Below are positions 34,472 to 43,254 of a stretch of DNA of 64,000 nt, piece after piece (positions within the stretch are counted from its first letter, which is position 1; each line of letters starts with the position of its first letter). The DNA lies in the NCBI RefSeq assembly GCF_009669325.1, contig NZ_SZWE01000001.1, forward strand, positions 2,671,501-2,735,500, read 5' to 3'. This DNA comes from Roseovarius bejariae. GTDB taxonomy: Bacteria > Pseudomonadota > Alphaproteobacteria > Rhodobacterales > Rhodobacteraceae. Made by a program: the position numbers and the translations under genes. The notes below the pieces were generated by a model. That model did not search any database, was not told the DNA's origin, and saw only the letters and a list, made by a program, of their open reading frames with translations.

Positions 34472-35218
34472 TCACACGGGTTGCACCGTCGGACGAAACA
34501 GGATTTCGTTTACATCGACGTTTTCAGGTTGCGACACCGCGAACGAGACCATGTCGGCCATCGTGTTCGCAGGAACCGCGATCTGGCTGACAAACTCACG
34601 CACATTGTCGCCGAGTTCGGGTTCGGTGATGTGCTGGGTCAGTTCGGTGTCCACCGCGCCGGGCGAGATGACCGTGACACGCACGTTGTAGTCCTTAACC
34701 TCTTGACGCAGCCCCTCGGAGAGAGACCGGACGGCATGTTTTGTCGCACAGTATACGGCGCCGGACGCAACCGTGATGTGGCCATAGACGGAAGAAACAT
34801 TGATCACCTGGCCTGATTTCTGTTCCTTGAAAATCGGCAGGGCGGCGGCGATGCCGTAAAGCGTGCCTTTGATGTTCACATCGATCATCTGGTCCCATTC
34901 GTCGATCCGCAGGCTTTCGAGCGGTGAAAGCGGCATCAGACCCGCATTGTTGAAGATCACGTCAACACGGTCGAACCTGTCCTTCGCAGTATCGACGAGA
35001 GCCTGAACATCGGCGCGCTTGGTGACATCCGTGGCGACAGCGACCGCTTCGCCGCCGGCCTCGGTGATGTCCTTCACGATGCCGTCGAGCCGGTCCAGCC
35101 GCCGCGCGCCGAGGGCGACCTTGGCCCCATTGGCGGCGAGATCCCGGGCGGTTGCCTCGCCCATACCGCTGGAGGCGCCGGTGATGACGATGACTTTTCC
35201 TTTGATGTTGTCGGTCAT
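34472..35218 (-). CDS. SDR family oxidoreductase
   Basis: 248 residues from the ATG at 35218 ([31 protein letters not shown]...). Classical short-chain dehydrogenase: cofactor motif [20 protein letters not shown], catalytic Ser in NVSSVYGHI and YxxxK in [15 protein letters not shown] after strand 2 favours NADPH. Very like YdfG-type serine/3-hydroxy acid dehydrogenases often found in LysR-controlled redox loci. The downstream neighbour is a cyclophilin-like gene, divergent from LTTR 2. Confidence 0.92.
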   Translation of the reverse strand: MTDNIKGKVIVITGASSGMGEATARDLAANGAKVALGARRLDRLDGIVKDITEAGGEAVAVATDVTKRADVQALVDTAKDRFDRVDVIFNNAGLMPLSPLESLRIDEWDQMIDVNIKGTLYGIAAALPIFKEQKSGQVINVSSVYGHITVASGAVYCATKHAVRSLSEGLRQEVKDYNVRVTVISPGAVDTELTQHITEPELGDNVREFVSQIAVPANTMADMVSFAVSQPENVDVNEILFRPTVQPV

Positions 35219-35305
35219 GATTTTTCCTTTTGCATTGGACAAGATCGAGTAACAGCGATCCAAGGTCGGACCGCCTGCATATGTGTTTGGAATTGGGTTT
35301 TGGGA

Positions 35306-35764
35306 TCAGTCGGTTGCTTCGATGCGGACCGGAATGGACCCATCCCGGATCAGAGCGTCGATCGGCCCGTCGAATTCGCCCAGGCGAACGAGACCGCGAG
35401 ACTCCTGAAACGGCTTGTAGAAGATCGCAAGATTGCCCCAGGGCGCATAAAGCGTGATGTCGCCCGTCTCGGGCTTGTAACTGGCGGGCGCGCCGGAGGT
35501 GTCAATCTCACGCGGAAGATCTGCGACCTTCTCGATCCCGTGGTAATCCGTCAGCGTCACTTCCAGCGGAAGCATTGCGGCGAAGTCCTGTCCCGGCGTC
35601 GTGTCGTCAAGTGTGGCGAACAGCACGTTACCACCGACGGTCACCTGGATTCTGGTCATGGCGGAGTGATCCTTCGTTTCTACTACGGTGTCGGCCAGTG
35701 CCGGACCGACAAGGGACAGCACCGACGATATCGTCACAACTATGATCCTGGACAGCTTCATCAT
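35306..35764 (-). CDS. secreted cyclophilin-like fold protein
   Basis: 152 residues from ATG 35764 (GAGGGG nine bases upstream); a second Met follows immediately. Signal peptide MKLSRIIVVTISSVLSLVGPALA, so periplasmic. The mature part (MTRIQVTVGGNVLFATLDDTTPGQDFAAMLPLEVTLTDYHGIEKVADLP...) matches the small cyclophilin-like proteins of PF18050, with the T-P-G-x-D-F-A-A-M-L-P-L-E-V-T-L-x-D-Y-H-G-x-E-K string. These commonly sit with SDR and LysR genes in redox-stress loci. Prolyl isomerase activity is not assured for this subgroup. Confidence 0.82.
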   Translation of the reverse strand: MMKLSRIIVVTISSVLSLVGPALADTVVETKDHSAMTRIQVTVGGNVLFATLDDTTPGQDFAAMLPLEVTLTDYHGIEKVADLPREIDTSGAPASYKPETGDITLYAPWGNLAIFYKPFQESRGLVRLGEFDGPIDALIRDGSIPVRIEATD

Positions 35765-36184
35765 CGAAATCCCCTCGATTACGGATGACATAAACCTACA
35801 CGCTGCCTCTTTAATCTGCTTTTTGCCACTACCTCTCATGAGGAAAATTCATCAATCCGAGAGTCGCAGGCGAACCCCGGATATCATCCCGTCATGCGAG
35901 AGGACGGCACCGGAAACGTCTGTTGCATGTAGAGATGGGCCCACACGGCCAATGGAAATTAACCGTGCCAGAGAACGTGATGGCATGACTGGCGGCAAGG
36001 GCGATCTTACCGGAACGGCATACATCAAGCCTGTGTTCCCGGCCTGTGACCGGTTCGTCGTGGCGGTCCGCAGGCCATGACGATACCTGTGTCGAAACGG
36101 ACACTCCATCGACACATGAGTTGTGCACATATATCCTGAACATGGCGCCCAAATATCAACGACCAACAGATCACGGAATTCTTC
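35765..36184. other. divergent intergenic region between the cyclophilin-like gene and LTTR 2
   Basis: 420 bases. No supported gene. The final 80 bases before the LTTR 2 start (around 36120-36150) contain the AT-rich string GTTGTGCACATATATCCTG which could hold a promoter or the LysR operator; the region should be expected to carry regulatory sites for both divergent units. Longer antisense open frames across it have no support. Confidence 0.45.
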
Positions 36185-37081
36185 ATGCTCCGAGAGAACA
36201 TTCAAGACTTGATTGCGCTTGCCGCAGTCGCCGAGGAGCGCAGCTTTACCCGCGCCGCCGCCCGCCTGAATGTCTCGCAATCGGCACTCAGCCATACCAT
36301 CAAGGGGCTGGAGCAGCGGCTTGGATTGCGTCTTCTCACTCGGACGACCCGGTCGGTTGCTCCGACGCTGGAAGGCGAGGATCTGTTGGCAGCATTGAAC
36401 CCGTGTTTCGAGACAATCGAGGCTCGGCTGCAAGCCTTGAACGATTCACGGGATGTGCCTTCGGGGACAGTGCGGATTGCCGGGGTGGAATATGCAATCG
36501 AGTCTCTTCTGTGGCCCAAGCTTTCGCCGGTGTTGAAGCAATACCCGGACGTCAAGATCGAGTTCGTCATGGACTATGGATATACCGACCTGGCCGAAGC
36601 GCAATGTGATGCAGGCGTGCGCTATGGCGACCAAGTGAGCGAAGGCATGATCGCCATGCGTATCGGCCCTGATGAACGCATGGTCTGCGTGGGCGCGCCA
36701 TCCTATTTTGAAACAGTCGGCACACCCGAAACACCGTACGACCTTGCAAACCACCAATGTATCAATCTGCGCCTGTCGAACCACGGCGCGCTCTATGCGT
36801 GGGAGTTCGAGGATACGGACGGAAACGAGATCCGCATAAAGGTGCGGGGGCAGGCAATCTTCAACACGATCAATCCCGTGTTGCGGGCGGCGAAAGATGG
36901 TCACGGTCTTGCGCTGGTTCCCGAGAGGCTGGCGCAGGAGCTTCTCGACAAGGGCGATCTGCGGATCTGCCTGGGCGATTATTCGCCTTATTTTCCGGGG
37001 TTCCACCTTTACTACCCCAGTCGGCAGCGTCCATCTTCCGCGTTCGAGGTGGTGCTTGAAGCACTGCGAGAGCGGGGCTGA
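36185..37081 (+). CDS. LysR-type transcriptional regulator (LTTR 2)
   Basis: 298 residues. HTH at the N-terminus (DLIALAAVAEERSFTRAAARLNVSQSALSHTIKGLEQRLGLRLLTRTTRSVAPTLEGE) followed by an effector domain ending with RRPSSAFEVVLEAL. Divergent from the cyclophilin-like/SDR pair and upstream of the small secreted peptide, F420-type reductase, cupin and isoquinoline-oxidoreductase-like genes, so it is the likely controller of the whole 34.5-41.1 kb unit. No auxiliary domain. Confidence 0.9.
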   Translation: MLRENIQDLIALAAVAEERSFTRAAARLNVSQSALSHTIKGLEQRLGLRLLTRTTRSVAPTLEGEDLLAALNPCFETIEARLQALNDSRDVPSGTVRIAGVEYAIESLLWPKLSPVLKQYPDVKIEFVMDYGYTDLAEAQCDAGVRYGDQVSEGMIAMRIGPDERMVCVGAPSYFETVGTPETPYDLANHQCINLRLSNHGALYAWEFEDTDGNEIRIKVRGQAIFNTINPVLRAAKDGHGLALVPERLAQELLDKGDLRICLGDYSPYFPGFHLYYPSRQRPSSAFEVVLEALRERG

Positions 37082-37189
37082 GGATTTATTAGGGTCCCTC
37101 ATGAATGGCTTGCAGATTTGGGCCATTAACCGCAGCGCAGGGTTGCTCCATATCTGCGGAGACTGAATACCATCCTCAAGGAGTTGCCG

Positions 37190-37312
37190 ATGAAGATCTA
37201 TCTCACCGCCTCCGCTCTTGCATTGATCACGACAACTGCTGTGGCTCAGGACGCTTCGGGAACCACATGGAGCAAGAGCAGGCATCGGGGCCCGAACGCC
37301 CCGTTCGTCTAA
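37190..37312 (+). CDS. 40-residue secreted peptide, possible truncated cupin
   Basis: Too short for most gene callers. ATG at 37190 follows AAGGAGTTGCCG. The signal peptide (MKIYLTASALALITTTAVAQ) is convincing; the mature part would be only about 20 residues (DASGTTWSKSRHRGPNAPFV). The next but one gene is a cupin that lacks a signal peptide and begins with a similar Ser/Pro-rich lead, and secreted cupins of this type open with a signal peptide and such a lead, so this may be the severed N-terminus of a second cupin, or a real small peptide. It precedes the F420-type reductase by 22 bases. Confidence 0.5.
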   Translation: MKIYLTASALALITTTAVAQDASGTTWSKSRHRGPNAPFV

Positions 37313-37334
37313 TCCGAAAAGGAGCTAGCAGGAC

Positions 37335-37970
37335 ATGAAGATCGGGATTCTCGGATCGGGATTGATGGGCGCCAATCTGGGCAAGCTATGGGCCCGAGAG
37401 GGGCATGAGGTAATCTTTGCTTACTCCCGCAGCGTGCAAAAGCTCGAACGCCTCGCGCAAGAATGCGGTGGATGTCATGGATCCGTTTCCGATGCTGCGA
37501 ACACGGCCGATGTTCTGTTGCTGGCGGTCCACTGGTCCCGTATCGAGGATCTGCTGGAAAAGGCGGGCGAACTGTCGGGAAAGGTTGTTCTGAACTGTTG
37601 TGTCCCCCTCAACGAGACAGATACCGAAATCGCAGTCGGCACGACAACCTCGGGCGCCGAAGAACTGGTCCGGTTGCGGCCGAAGGCGCGGTGGGTGTCG
37701 TGTTTCAACACGGTCCCGTCCGAAGCCTTCGAGCCGGTATATGCCCGCAAGGGTGCCATCCCCCAGCCGCAGGTGCTGATGTATGGCGACGACGCGGGCG
37801 CGAAAGACGTCGCTGACGGCCTGATCCGCGAGATCGGCTTCGAGCCGCTCGAGGCAGGCCCTCTGCGAACCGCCCGGTTTGCAGAACCCTTCGCCATGGT
37901 CACCGCCGAGCTGGCCTATTCCCAGCCCGGCGGTCCAGCTCTGACCTATCGTTTTGAAAAGCTGCGCTGA
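37335..37970 (+). CDS. NAD(P)-binding reductase, F420-dependent NADP reductase-like (COG2085)
   Basis: 211 residues. Rossmann start [33 protein letters not shown], then [19 protein letters not shown] and [49 protein letters not shown], all matching the NADPH:F420-oxidoreductase-like family, whose alphaproteobacterial members act on unknown substrates, since this group does not usually make F420. Stops 20 bases before the cupin. [28 protein letters not shown] is the usual C-terminal tail. Confidence 0.8.
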   Translation: MKIGILGSGLMGANLGKLWAREGHEVIFAYSRSVQKLERLAQECGGCHGSVSDAANTADVLLLAVHWSRIEDLLEKAGELSGKVVLNCCVPLNETDTEIAVGTTTSGAEELVRLRPKARWVSCFNTVPSEAFEPVYARKGAIPQPQVLMYGDDAGAKDVADGLIREIGFEPLEAGPLRTARFAEPFAMVTAELAYSQPGGPALTYRFEKLR

Positions 37971-37990
37971 CTGCGCGGGAAAGGAAAGAC

Positions 37991-38386
37991 ATGAAAATCA
38001 CGCGATCCGGTGCAAACCCGTCCAATCCCGGACCCGAGGACTATTTCACAGGCACAGTTCGCATCGATCCGTTGTTCGCAGCCGAAGACCCGGGGAGGGC
38101 CAGCGGCGCGCAGGTCACGTTCGAGCCCGGTGCGCGTACGGCATGGCATACGCATCCGGCGGGCCAGACACTCATTGTAACATTCGGTCGGGGCCGCGTT
38201 CAGCGCGACGGCGGCCCTGTCGAAGAAATCCGCCAGGGGGATGTTGTCTGGTTTCCCGCCGGGGAAAAGCACTGGCATGGGGCCGAGCCGGATACGGCCA
38301 TGAGCCATATCGCCATTCAGGAAAGCATCAATGGCTCACCCGTCACCTGGATGGAGAAAGTTTCGGATGAAGACTACGGCGGTTGA
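37991..38386 (+). CDS. cupin domain protein
   Basis: 131 residues, one double-stranded beta-helix. Metal-binding motif 1: [21 protein letters not shown] and motif 2: [22 protein letters not shown], both with the His ligands. The C-terminus [27 protein letters not shown] is typical of the RmlC-like cupins found beside aromatic-degrading or redox genes. Overlaps the following alternative start by four bases. No secretion signal. Confidence 0.88.
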   Translation: MKITRSGANPSNPGPEDYFTGTVRIDPLFAAEDPGRASGAQVTFEPGARTAWHTHPAGQTLIVTFGRGRVQRDGGPVEEIRQGDVVWFPAGEKHWHGAEPDTAMSHIAIQESINGSPVTWMEKVSDEDYGG

Positions 38387-38505
38387 AATCCGCCGATGTC
38401 CCGATCAGCCGTGGCTTTGCAGCGGCAGGGCCCTACCATCCAAAGCAACAAGGGGAATCATCGAAGCGCCGCCCCGACCGCAACACAGACCCGAAAGGAG
38501 TTCTC

Positions 38506-38952
38506 ATGCAGCTTAACATCAATGGAACGACCCATGAGGTCGACGTCGAGCCAGATACCCCGCTTTTGTGGGTCATCCGCGAAGAGATCGGGCTGACCGG
38601 CACGAAATTCGGGTGCGGGATTGCACAATGCGGAGCCTGCACCGTGCTGGTCGATGGTCAGCCCACCCGGTCCTGTGTGACCCCGGCCGAGGGGCTTGAA
38701 GGGGCAAAGATCACCACGATCGAAACCGTTGAGAATGATCCGCTCGGCAAAAAGGTGGTCGAGGCCTGGGTCGATCACCAGGTACCGCAATGCGGCTATT
38801 GCCAATCCGGGCAGGTGATGGCGGCGACCGCGCTTCTGGCGCAGACCCCGAACCCGAGCGAGGCGGACATCGACGCCGCGATGACCAACCTTTGCCGCTG
38901 TGGCACCTATAACAAGGTCCGCGCCGCCATTCGCAGCGTTTCGGAGGCCTGA
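38506..38952 (+). CDS. [2Fe-2S] subunit of an isoquinoline 1-oxidoreductase-like molybdenum hydroxylase
   Basis: 148 residues from the ATG at 38506 (AAAGGAG nine bases upstream), though the frame opens earlier. Plant-type ferredoxin cluster C37, C42, C45, C57 (FGCGIAQCGACTVLVDG...SCVTP) and the C-terminal second cluster C96, C99, C130, C132 (QCGYCQSGQ, NLCRCGTY). This is the small subunit of xanthine-oxidase-family hydroxylases of the IorA type. Its partner follows after three bases. It feeds electrons from the molybdopterin centre. Confidence 0.93.
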   Translation: MQLNINGTTHEVDVEPDTPLLWVIREEIGLTGTKFGCGIAQCGACTVLVDGQPTRSCVTPAEGLEGAKITTIETVENDPLGKKVVEAWVDHQVPQCGYCQSGQVMAATALLAQTPNPSEADIDAAMTNLCRCGTYNKVRAAIRSVSEA

Positions 38953-38955
38953 ACC

Positions 38956-41130
38956 ATGAAAGACCTGACACCAGACCCCAACCGCCCGCTCAATGTCTCG
39001 CGCCGTGGCTTTATGACTGGAACCGCTGCGCTTGTCCTCTCGGTCAGCCTTCCGACACGGAACGCCCGCGCGCAAGGCGAAGCCGCTCCGGTCGACGCGT
39101 ATCTGACACTGAAGACGGATGGCACGGCCACCCTGCAAAGCCCGTTCATCGAGGGCGGGCAGGGCGTCTTTTCGGCATTGGCGCAGATCGTCGGCGAAGA
39201 GCTCGATCTCGACCCTGCGCAGATTGCCGTGGAATGTGCGCCTCCCGGCGACGCCTACAAGACCATCGACGGCGCCCGCTTTACCGGCGGCAGCCTGTCG
39301 ATCCGGTCAAGCTATACCCTCATGCGGACGCTCGGTGCATCCGCCCGCGCGATGCTGGTGCAGGCGGCGGCCGAAAACTGGGGCCTGGACGCCAGCGAAG
39401 TGACGACCGAGCCCGGCCATGTCCTGCACGAGGACAGCGGCAAGCGGGCCGGGTACGGCGACTTTGCCGAAGCGGCGATGGATATGCCCGTGCCCACGGA
39501 TGTCAGCCTGCGCGATCCCGCCGATTTTCGCTGGATTCGCCAGCCCTTGCCGCGCTTCGATGTGCGGTCCAAATCCACGGGACAGGCGAAGTACAGCATC
39601 GACGTCGACGTCGATGGCCTTCTGAATGCTGCCGTGCGTCACGCACCGCGCCTTGGTTTGACGCCGGTGTCGGTGAACAACCTCGATGACATCGAAGCGA
39701 TGCGCGGCGTGCATTCCGTGCATATGCTGGACGGCGCCGTCGCCGTTGTGGCCGATAAGTTCTGGCAGGCCCGGCGCGCGGTCGAAGCCGCGAAGATCGC
39801 GTGGGAGGCAGGCGATTCCAACTACCCGATGCCCGCCGACTTCTCGTCGACGGGATTTCATGAGGTACTGCGGGCCGAGGCCGGACCCGGCGTCGAAGTG
39901 GAAGCCGAGGGCGATGCGCCTCAAGCGCTGGCAAACGCCGAGACCGTGATCGAGGCGGACTACGACGCGCCCTTCCTTGTCCATGGTCAGCTTGAGCCGC
40001 CCTCGACAACCGCACGGTTCAACGAAGACGGGACGCTCGATCTGTGGCTGCCCAACCAAGCGCCTGAAATGTTCCAAGGGGCTGCGGCGGGCGCCGCCGG
40101 TATCCCCGCGGAAAACATCCGCATCCATTCGCAGCTTCTGGGTGGCTTTTTCGGGCGGCATTTCCTTTATGCCGGCGCCAGCCCGTTTCCGCAGGCCATC
40201 GAACTGGCCCGTGCCACGGGTCGTCCGGTCAAGGTGCTGTGGACCCGCGAGGAAGAGTTCCTGCGCGATGCGAACCGACCCATGGCGGTTGCCCGGTTCC
40301 GCGGCGCAGTCGATGCAAACGGCCCCTCCGCACTGACGATCGAAGCGGTCGGCGAAGGCCCTGTCGGTCGCTGGTTCGGGGCGCCACCGGGCCAGGACGG
40401 CTCGGCGCACGAGGGCCTGAGCGGAAAACCCTACGCTATCGACAACCGGCGGGTCGGACATGTCTTCGTGCAGAACCCGGCGATGATCGGTTTCTGGCGC
40501 TCGGTCGGGCACTCGATGAATGACTTCTTTTATGAAGCGTTCCTCGACGAGCTGGCGGATGCGGCGGGGCGCGATCCGTTCGAAATGCGCCGCGGCTTGC
40601 TGGAGGGATCGGACCGCCACCGCAGGTTGCTGGAGGCCGTCGCGGACCTGTCCGGCGGCTGGCAGGGCGCGGCCTTCGACGCCGAGGACGGCAGCCGCCG
40701 GGCGCGCGGCGTGGCCATGGCCTCACCTTTCGGCTCGGAGACGGCCACTATCGCCGAGGTCTCGCTCGACGGCGGCGCAGTGCGCGTGCATCAGGTCTGG
40801 GTCGCGATCGACCCGGGGCAGATCGTCAATCCGGCGGTGATCGAGGCGCAGGTCCAGTCCGCCGTCGCGCTCGGCGTGTCGCAAACACTGGTCGAGGAAC
40901 TGGTCTACGAGAACGGCGAGCCGCAGGCGCGCAATTTCGACCTCTATCCCGTCCTGCGCCCTGATCAGATGCCCGAGGTCCATGTCCGGATCGTCGAAAG
41001 CGGTGCCACCATGGGCGGAATCGGCGAGCCCGGCCTGCCCGGGGTCGCACCGGCTATCGTCAATGCCGTGGCGAACCTGACAGGACAACGGGTACGCAGC
41101 CTGCCGATGTCAAAACACGATTTCGGATAA
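38956..41130 (+). CDS. molybdopterin-binding large subunit, isoquinoline 1-oxidoreductase-like, Tat-exported
   Basis: 724 residues. A twin-arginine signal NVSRRGFMTGTAALVLSVSLPTRNARA with RR at 16-17 predicts folded export to the periplasm with the iron-sulfur subunit as hitchhiker. The domain order fits IorB-type proteins (two Ald_Xan_dh_C2 modules) and the C-terminal MGGIGEPGLPGVAPAIVNAVANL contains the catalytic Glu of the GxGEP signature. Probably oxidises an N-heteroaromatic or aldehyde using water as oxygen donor. There is no XdhC-like maturation gene in the window. Followed by a strong hairpin. Confidence 0.9.
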   Translation: MKDLTPDPNRPLNVSRRGFMTGTAALVLSVSLPTRNARAQGEAAPVDAYLTLKTDGTATLQSPFIEGGQGVFSALAQIVGEELDLDPAQIAVECAPPGDAYKTIDGARFTGGSLSIRSSYTLMRTLGASARAMLVQAAAENWGLDASEVTTEPGHVLHEDSGKRAGYGDFAEAAMDMPVPTDVSLRDPADFRWIRQPLPRFDVRSKSTGQAKYSIDVDVDGLLNAAVRHAPRLGLTPVSVNNLDDIEAMRGVHSVHMLDGAVAVVADKFWQARRAVEAAKIAWEAGDSNYPMPADFSSTGFHEVLRAEAGPGVEVEAEGDAPQALANAETVIEADYDAPFLVHGQLEPPSTTARFNEDGTLDLWLPNQAPEMFQGAAAGAAGIPAENIRIHSQLLGGFFGRHFLYAGASPFPQAIELARATGRPVKVLWTREEEFLRDANRPMAVARFRGAVDANGPSALTIEAVGEGPVGRWFGAPPGQDGSAHEGLSGKPYAIDNRRVGHVFVQNPAMIGFWRSVGHSMNDFFYEAFLDELADAAGRDPFEMRRGLLEGSDRHRRLLEAVADLSGGWQGAAFDAEDGSRRARGVAMASPFGSETATIAEVSLDGGAVRVHQVWVAIDPGQIVNPAVIEAQVQSAVALGVSQTLVEELVYENGEPQARNFDLYPVLRPDQMPEVHVRIVESGATMGGIGEPGLPGVAPAIVNAVANLTGQRVRSLPMSKHDFG

Positions 41131-41175
41131 GGCAAATGGATAGCCGGCGTATTGTACGCGGCGGCAGAACCTGAT

Positions 41176-41216
41176 CGGCCGCTTGATCTCTGCTCAGCAC
41201 AGCGATCAAGCGGCCG
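41176..41216 (+). terminator. large hairpin after the molybdenum hydroxylase operon
   Basis: A perfect 13-bp stem CGGCCGCTTGATC (41176-41188) against GATCAAGCGGCCG (41204-41216) with a 15-base loop, lying 46 bases after the stop. The T tail is poor (TGCCCTTCTA), so it may stabilise the 3' end rather than terminate alone. Confidence 0.5.
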
Positions 41217-41462
41217 TGCCCTTCTAAACAATATCCAGAAATTCATGACGGTAGATCAGGCATGTGTCTCTCGCTGACCAAGGTCACCGCCTGATGACCG
41301 CGCATCGGAACGTATTGTGGGGAACGACCTTCCGATTGTCAGGAATTGGCCGGGGTTGAACATTCGGTCGCGCAGGTCCAGAGCGGAATCAAGGCCGCAG
41401 GCCGCTGCGCATCTCTGGGCCGCCGCCCCCGGTACGGCGATTTGGCAAAGCTAAAGAAGAAG
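41217..41462. other. intergenic region before tRNA-Gln
   Basis: About 246 bases, no supported gene; neither a tRNA 3'-end duplicate nor an integrase is visible. It follows the iorB-type hairpin. Confidence 0.4.
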
Positions 41463-41537
41463 TGGCTGGGGTGGTAGGATTCGAACCTACGATACACTGT
41501 ACCAAAAACAGCTGCCTTACCACTTGGCTACACCCCA
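41463..41537 (-). tRNA. tRNA-Gln (anticodon TTG)
   Basis: Reading the minus strand from 41537: acceptor TGGGGTG pairs with CACCCCA; D arm around AGCCAAGTGGTAAGGC; anticodon stem CTGT/ACAG closing the loop TTTTGGT with TTG; T arm GTAGG-TTCGAAT-CCTAC; discriminator G and the encoded CCA at 41463-41465. It lies on the minus strand so its 3' end faces the accessory cassette at lower coordinates. Confidence 0.95.
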
Positions 41538-41589
41538 ACGGTGACGCGCTAGTTACTCTGGTCAGGCATCGGTTTCAAGAGTGCACCGT

Positions 41590-41630
41590 TAAAAAAATCG
41601 CGGCTTTTTGAAATGACCGTTAAAAGCCGC
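41590..41630 (-). terminator. rho-independent terminator of the SH3-domain gene
   Basis: Reading the minus strand directly after the stop at 41631: a perfect 9-bp stem GCGGCTTTT (41630-41622) with AAAAGCCGC (41608-41600), loop of 13 bases, followed by seven T residues (41597-41591). Confidence 0.9.
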
Positions 41631-42131
41631 TCACTCAAGGATTTCACCGGCCTTCACGCCCCATAAACTCGTCTTGGGGGCCCAGCCTTCGTAACCGCCT
41701 GCCGAGATGTCGCACCAGTCGGTGCTGCATTCTTCAAGATGGGCGATCACGCCCATTTCCAACCGTGCCACTACCATCGCCCCCTCCACGGGTTTCGACA
41801 ATAGTTCCAGCATGTCTTTCTCAACGATGGCCGTGCGGGCGCCGGACAGCAGGGAATAGTGAATCCAGCCCCCCGCACCATCGCGGTCGCGCACCCGGCG
41901 CCAGTGGCCGTGCTCGGCGGTGATCTCAAGCGGAACATCCTTGCGCTTGAATACCCAGTCGATTCTATGGGTCAGGCTGGGCCCGCGCCGCACGTTGCCT
42001 TCCGAGGCCTTCATCGACACGAAGCGGGGCAGCGGCAGGTTGGTCACCGGTCCACGATCCTGGGCCCGTGCCGCCCCTCCGACGATCAGGGCCACAGCCA
42101 CGGCCAATGCCACGCTCGTTTTCATCCGCAT
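41631..42131 (-). CDS. secreted SH3-domain (bacterial SH3) protein
   Basis: 166 residues. Signal peptide MKTSVALAVAVALIVGGAARA, then a bacterial SH3 fold ( PRFVSMKASEGNVRRGPSLTHRIDWVFKRKDVPLEITAEHGHWRRVRDRDGAGGWIHYSLLSG, about 35-100) and a second SH3-like half with LEMGVIAHLEECSTDWCDISAGGYEGWAPKTSLWGV, with two cysteines. Typical periplasmic protein of the DUF1236/SH3 kind, probably binding cell wall. Divergent from the D-2-hydroxyacid dehydrogenase with about 105 bases between starts. Confidence 0.85.
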   Translation of the reverse strand: MRMKTSVALAVAVALIVGGAARAQDRGPVTNLPLPRFVSMKASEGNVRRGPSLTHRIDWVFKRKDVPLEITAEHGHWRRVRDRDGAGGWIHYSLLSGARTAIVEKDMLELLSKPVEGAMVVARLEMGVIAHLEECSTDWCDISAGGYEGWAPKTSLWGVKAGEILE

Positions 42132-42235
42132 CTTCCGATTTCTGCCCGATACTCACGGCGGGGTTCTTGTGCCCCGGCCTTTCCTGCGTCACTCTGACAG
42201 CAATGCGCGGGATTTGGAAGATGAAGGAGGCCCCC

Positions 42236-43222
42236 ATGGCATCTGATCGCCTGAGTGTTGTCGTAACGCGACGCTTGCCCGACCCGGTCGAGCAGCGATT
42301 GGGCGAATTGTTCAACGTCCGATTGCGCGAGGAGGATACCCCCATGACCCGCGAGGAATTGATCGCGGCGGTGCAGGAGGCGGATGTTCTGGTGCCCACC
42401 TTGACCGACAGGATCGATGCAGGGCTCATCGGGCAGGCCGGCGAACGGCTCAAGCTGATTGCAAACTATGGCGCGGGGGTCGATCATATCGACGTGCAGA
42501 CCGCGCGGGAACGTGGCGTTCTGGTCTCCAACACGCCGGGTGTTTCGGCCGATGACACCGCCGATATGGCGATGGGGCTGATTCTGGCCGTCACCCGCCG
42601 CTTGCCCGAAGGGCTGGCCGTGATGCAAAGCGGAAACTGGCAGGGCTGGGCACCCACCCGGCTTCTGGGTGGGCGCATCGCGGGGCGGCGCCTTGGTATC
42701 CTTGGCCTTGGCCGCATCGGTCAGGCGGTGGCCCGCCGCGCGGCGGCCTTCGGGATGGAAATCCATTATCACAACCGCCGCCGCCTGCGGTCGGAAATCG
42801 AGGATGAGCTTGCCGCGACCTACTGGGAAAGCCTTGATCAGATGGTGGCGCGCATGGATGTAATTTCGATCAACTGCCCGCATACCCCGTCAACCTTCCA
42901 CCTGATGAATGCCCGGCGTCTGAAACTGATGAAACCCGATGCGGTGATCGTGAACACCTCGCGCGGAGAGGTGATTGATGAAAACGCCCTGACCCGCATG
43001 TTGCGGGCTGGCGAAATCGCCGGGGCCGGTCTGGATGTGTATGAAAACGGGGCCGAGGTGAACCCGCGGCTTCGGGATCTGGAGAACGTGGTTCTCTTGC
43101 CGCACATGGGCTCGGCCACCGTGGAAGGACGGCTTGAGATGGGCGAGAAGGTGATCCTGAACATCAAGACCTTCGACGATGGCCACCGCCCGCCGGATCA
43201 GGTGGTTCCGGCGATGCTGTGA
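42236..43222 (+). CDS. D-2-hydroxyacid dehydrogenase (glyoxylate/D-glycerate type)
   Basis: 328 residues from the ATG at 42236 (AAGGAGG eight bases upstream). NAD(P) fold RRLGILGLGRIGQAVARRAAAFGM; catalytic residues Arg in VNTSRGEVIDENAL context, Glu in the NPRLRDLENVV neighbourhood and His in LPHMGSATVEGR. Likely reduces hydroxypyruvate or glyoxylate, a reaction linked to glycine/serine metabolism, which suits the sarcosine and glycine context. Divergent from the SH3 gene; the ggt gene follows 32 bases later. Confidence 0.88.
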   Translation: MASDRLSVVVTRRLPDPVEQRLGELFNVRLREEDTPMTREELIAAVQEADVLVPTLTDRIDAGLIGQAGERLKLIANYGAGVDHIDVQTARERGVLVSNTPGVSADDTADMAMGLILAVTRRLPEGLAVMQSGNWQGWAPTRLLGGRIAGRRLGILGLGRIGQAVARRAAAFGMEIHYHNRRRLRSEIEDELAATYWESLDQMVARMDVISINCPHTPSTFHLMNARRLKLMKPDAVIVNTSRGEVIDENALTRMLRAGEIAGAGLDVYENGAEVNPRLRDLENVVLLPHMGSATVEGRLEMGEKVILNIKTFDDGHRPPDQVVPAML

Positions 43223-43254
43223 TCCATTATCGCACCCGTCCCGGAGGTCCGGCC

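Noticed and set aside
39307..40620. Antisense open frame inside the molybdenum hydroxylase gene
   Set aside because: It opposes a gene with twin-arginine and catalytic motifs and shows no domain.
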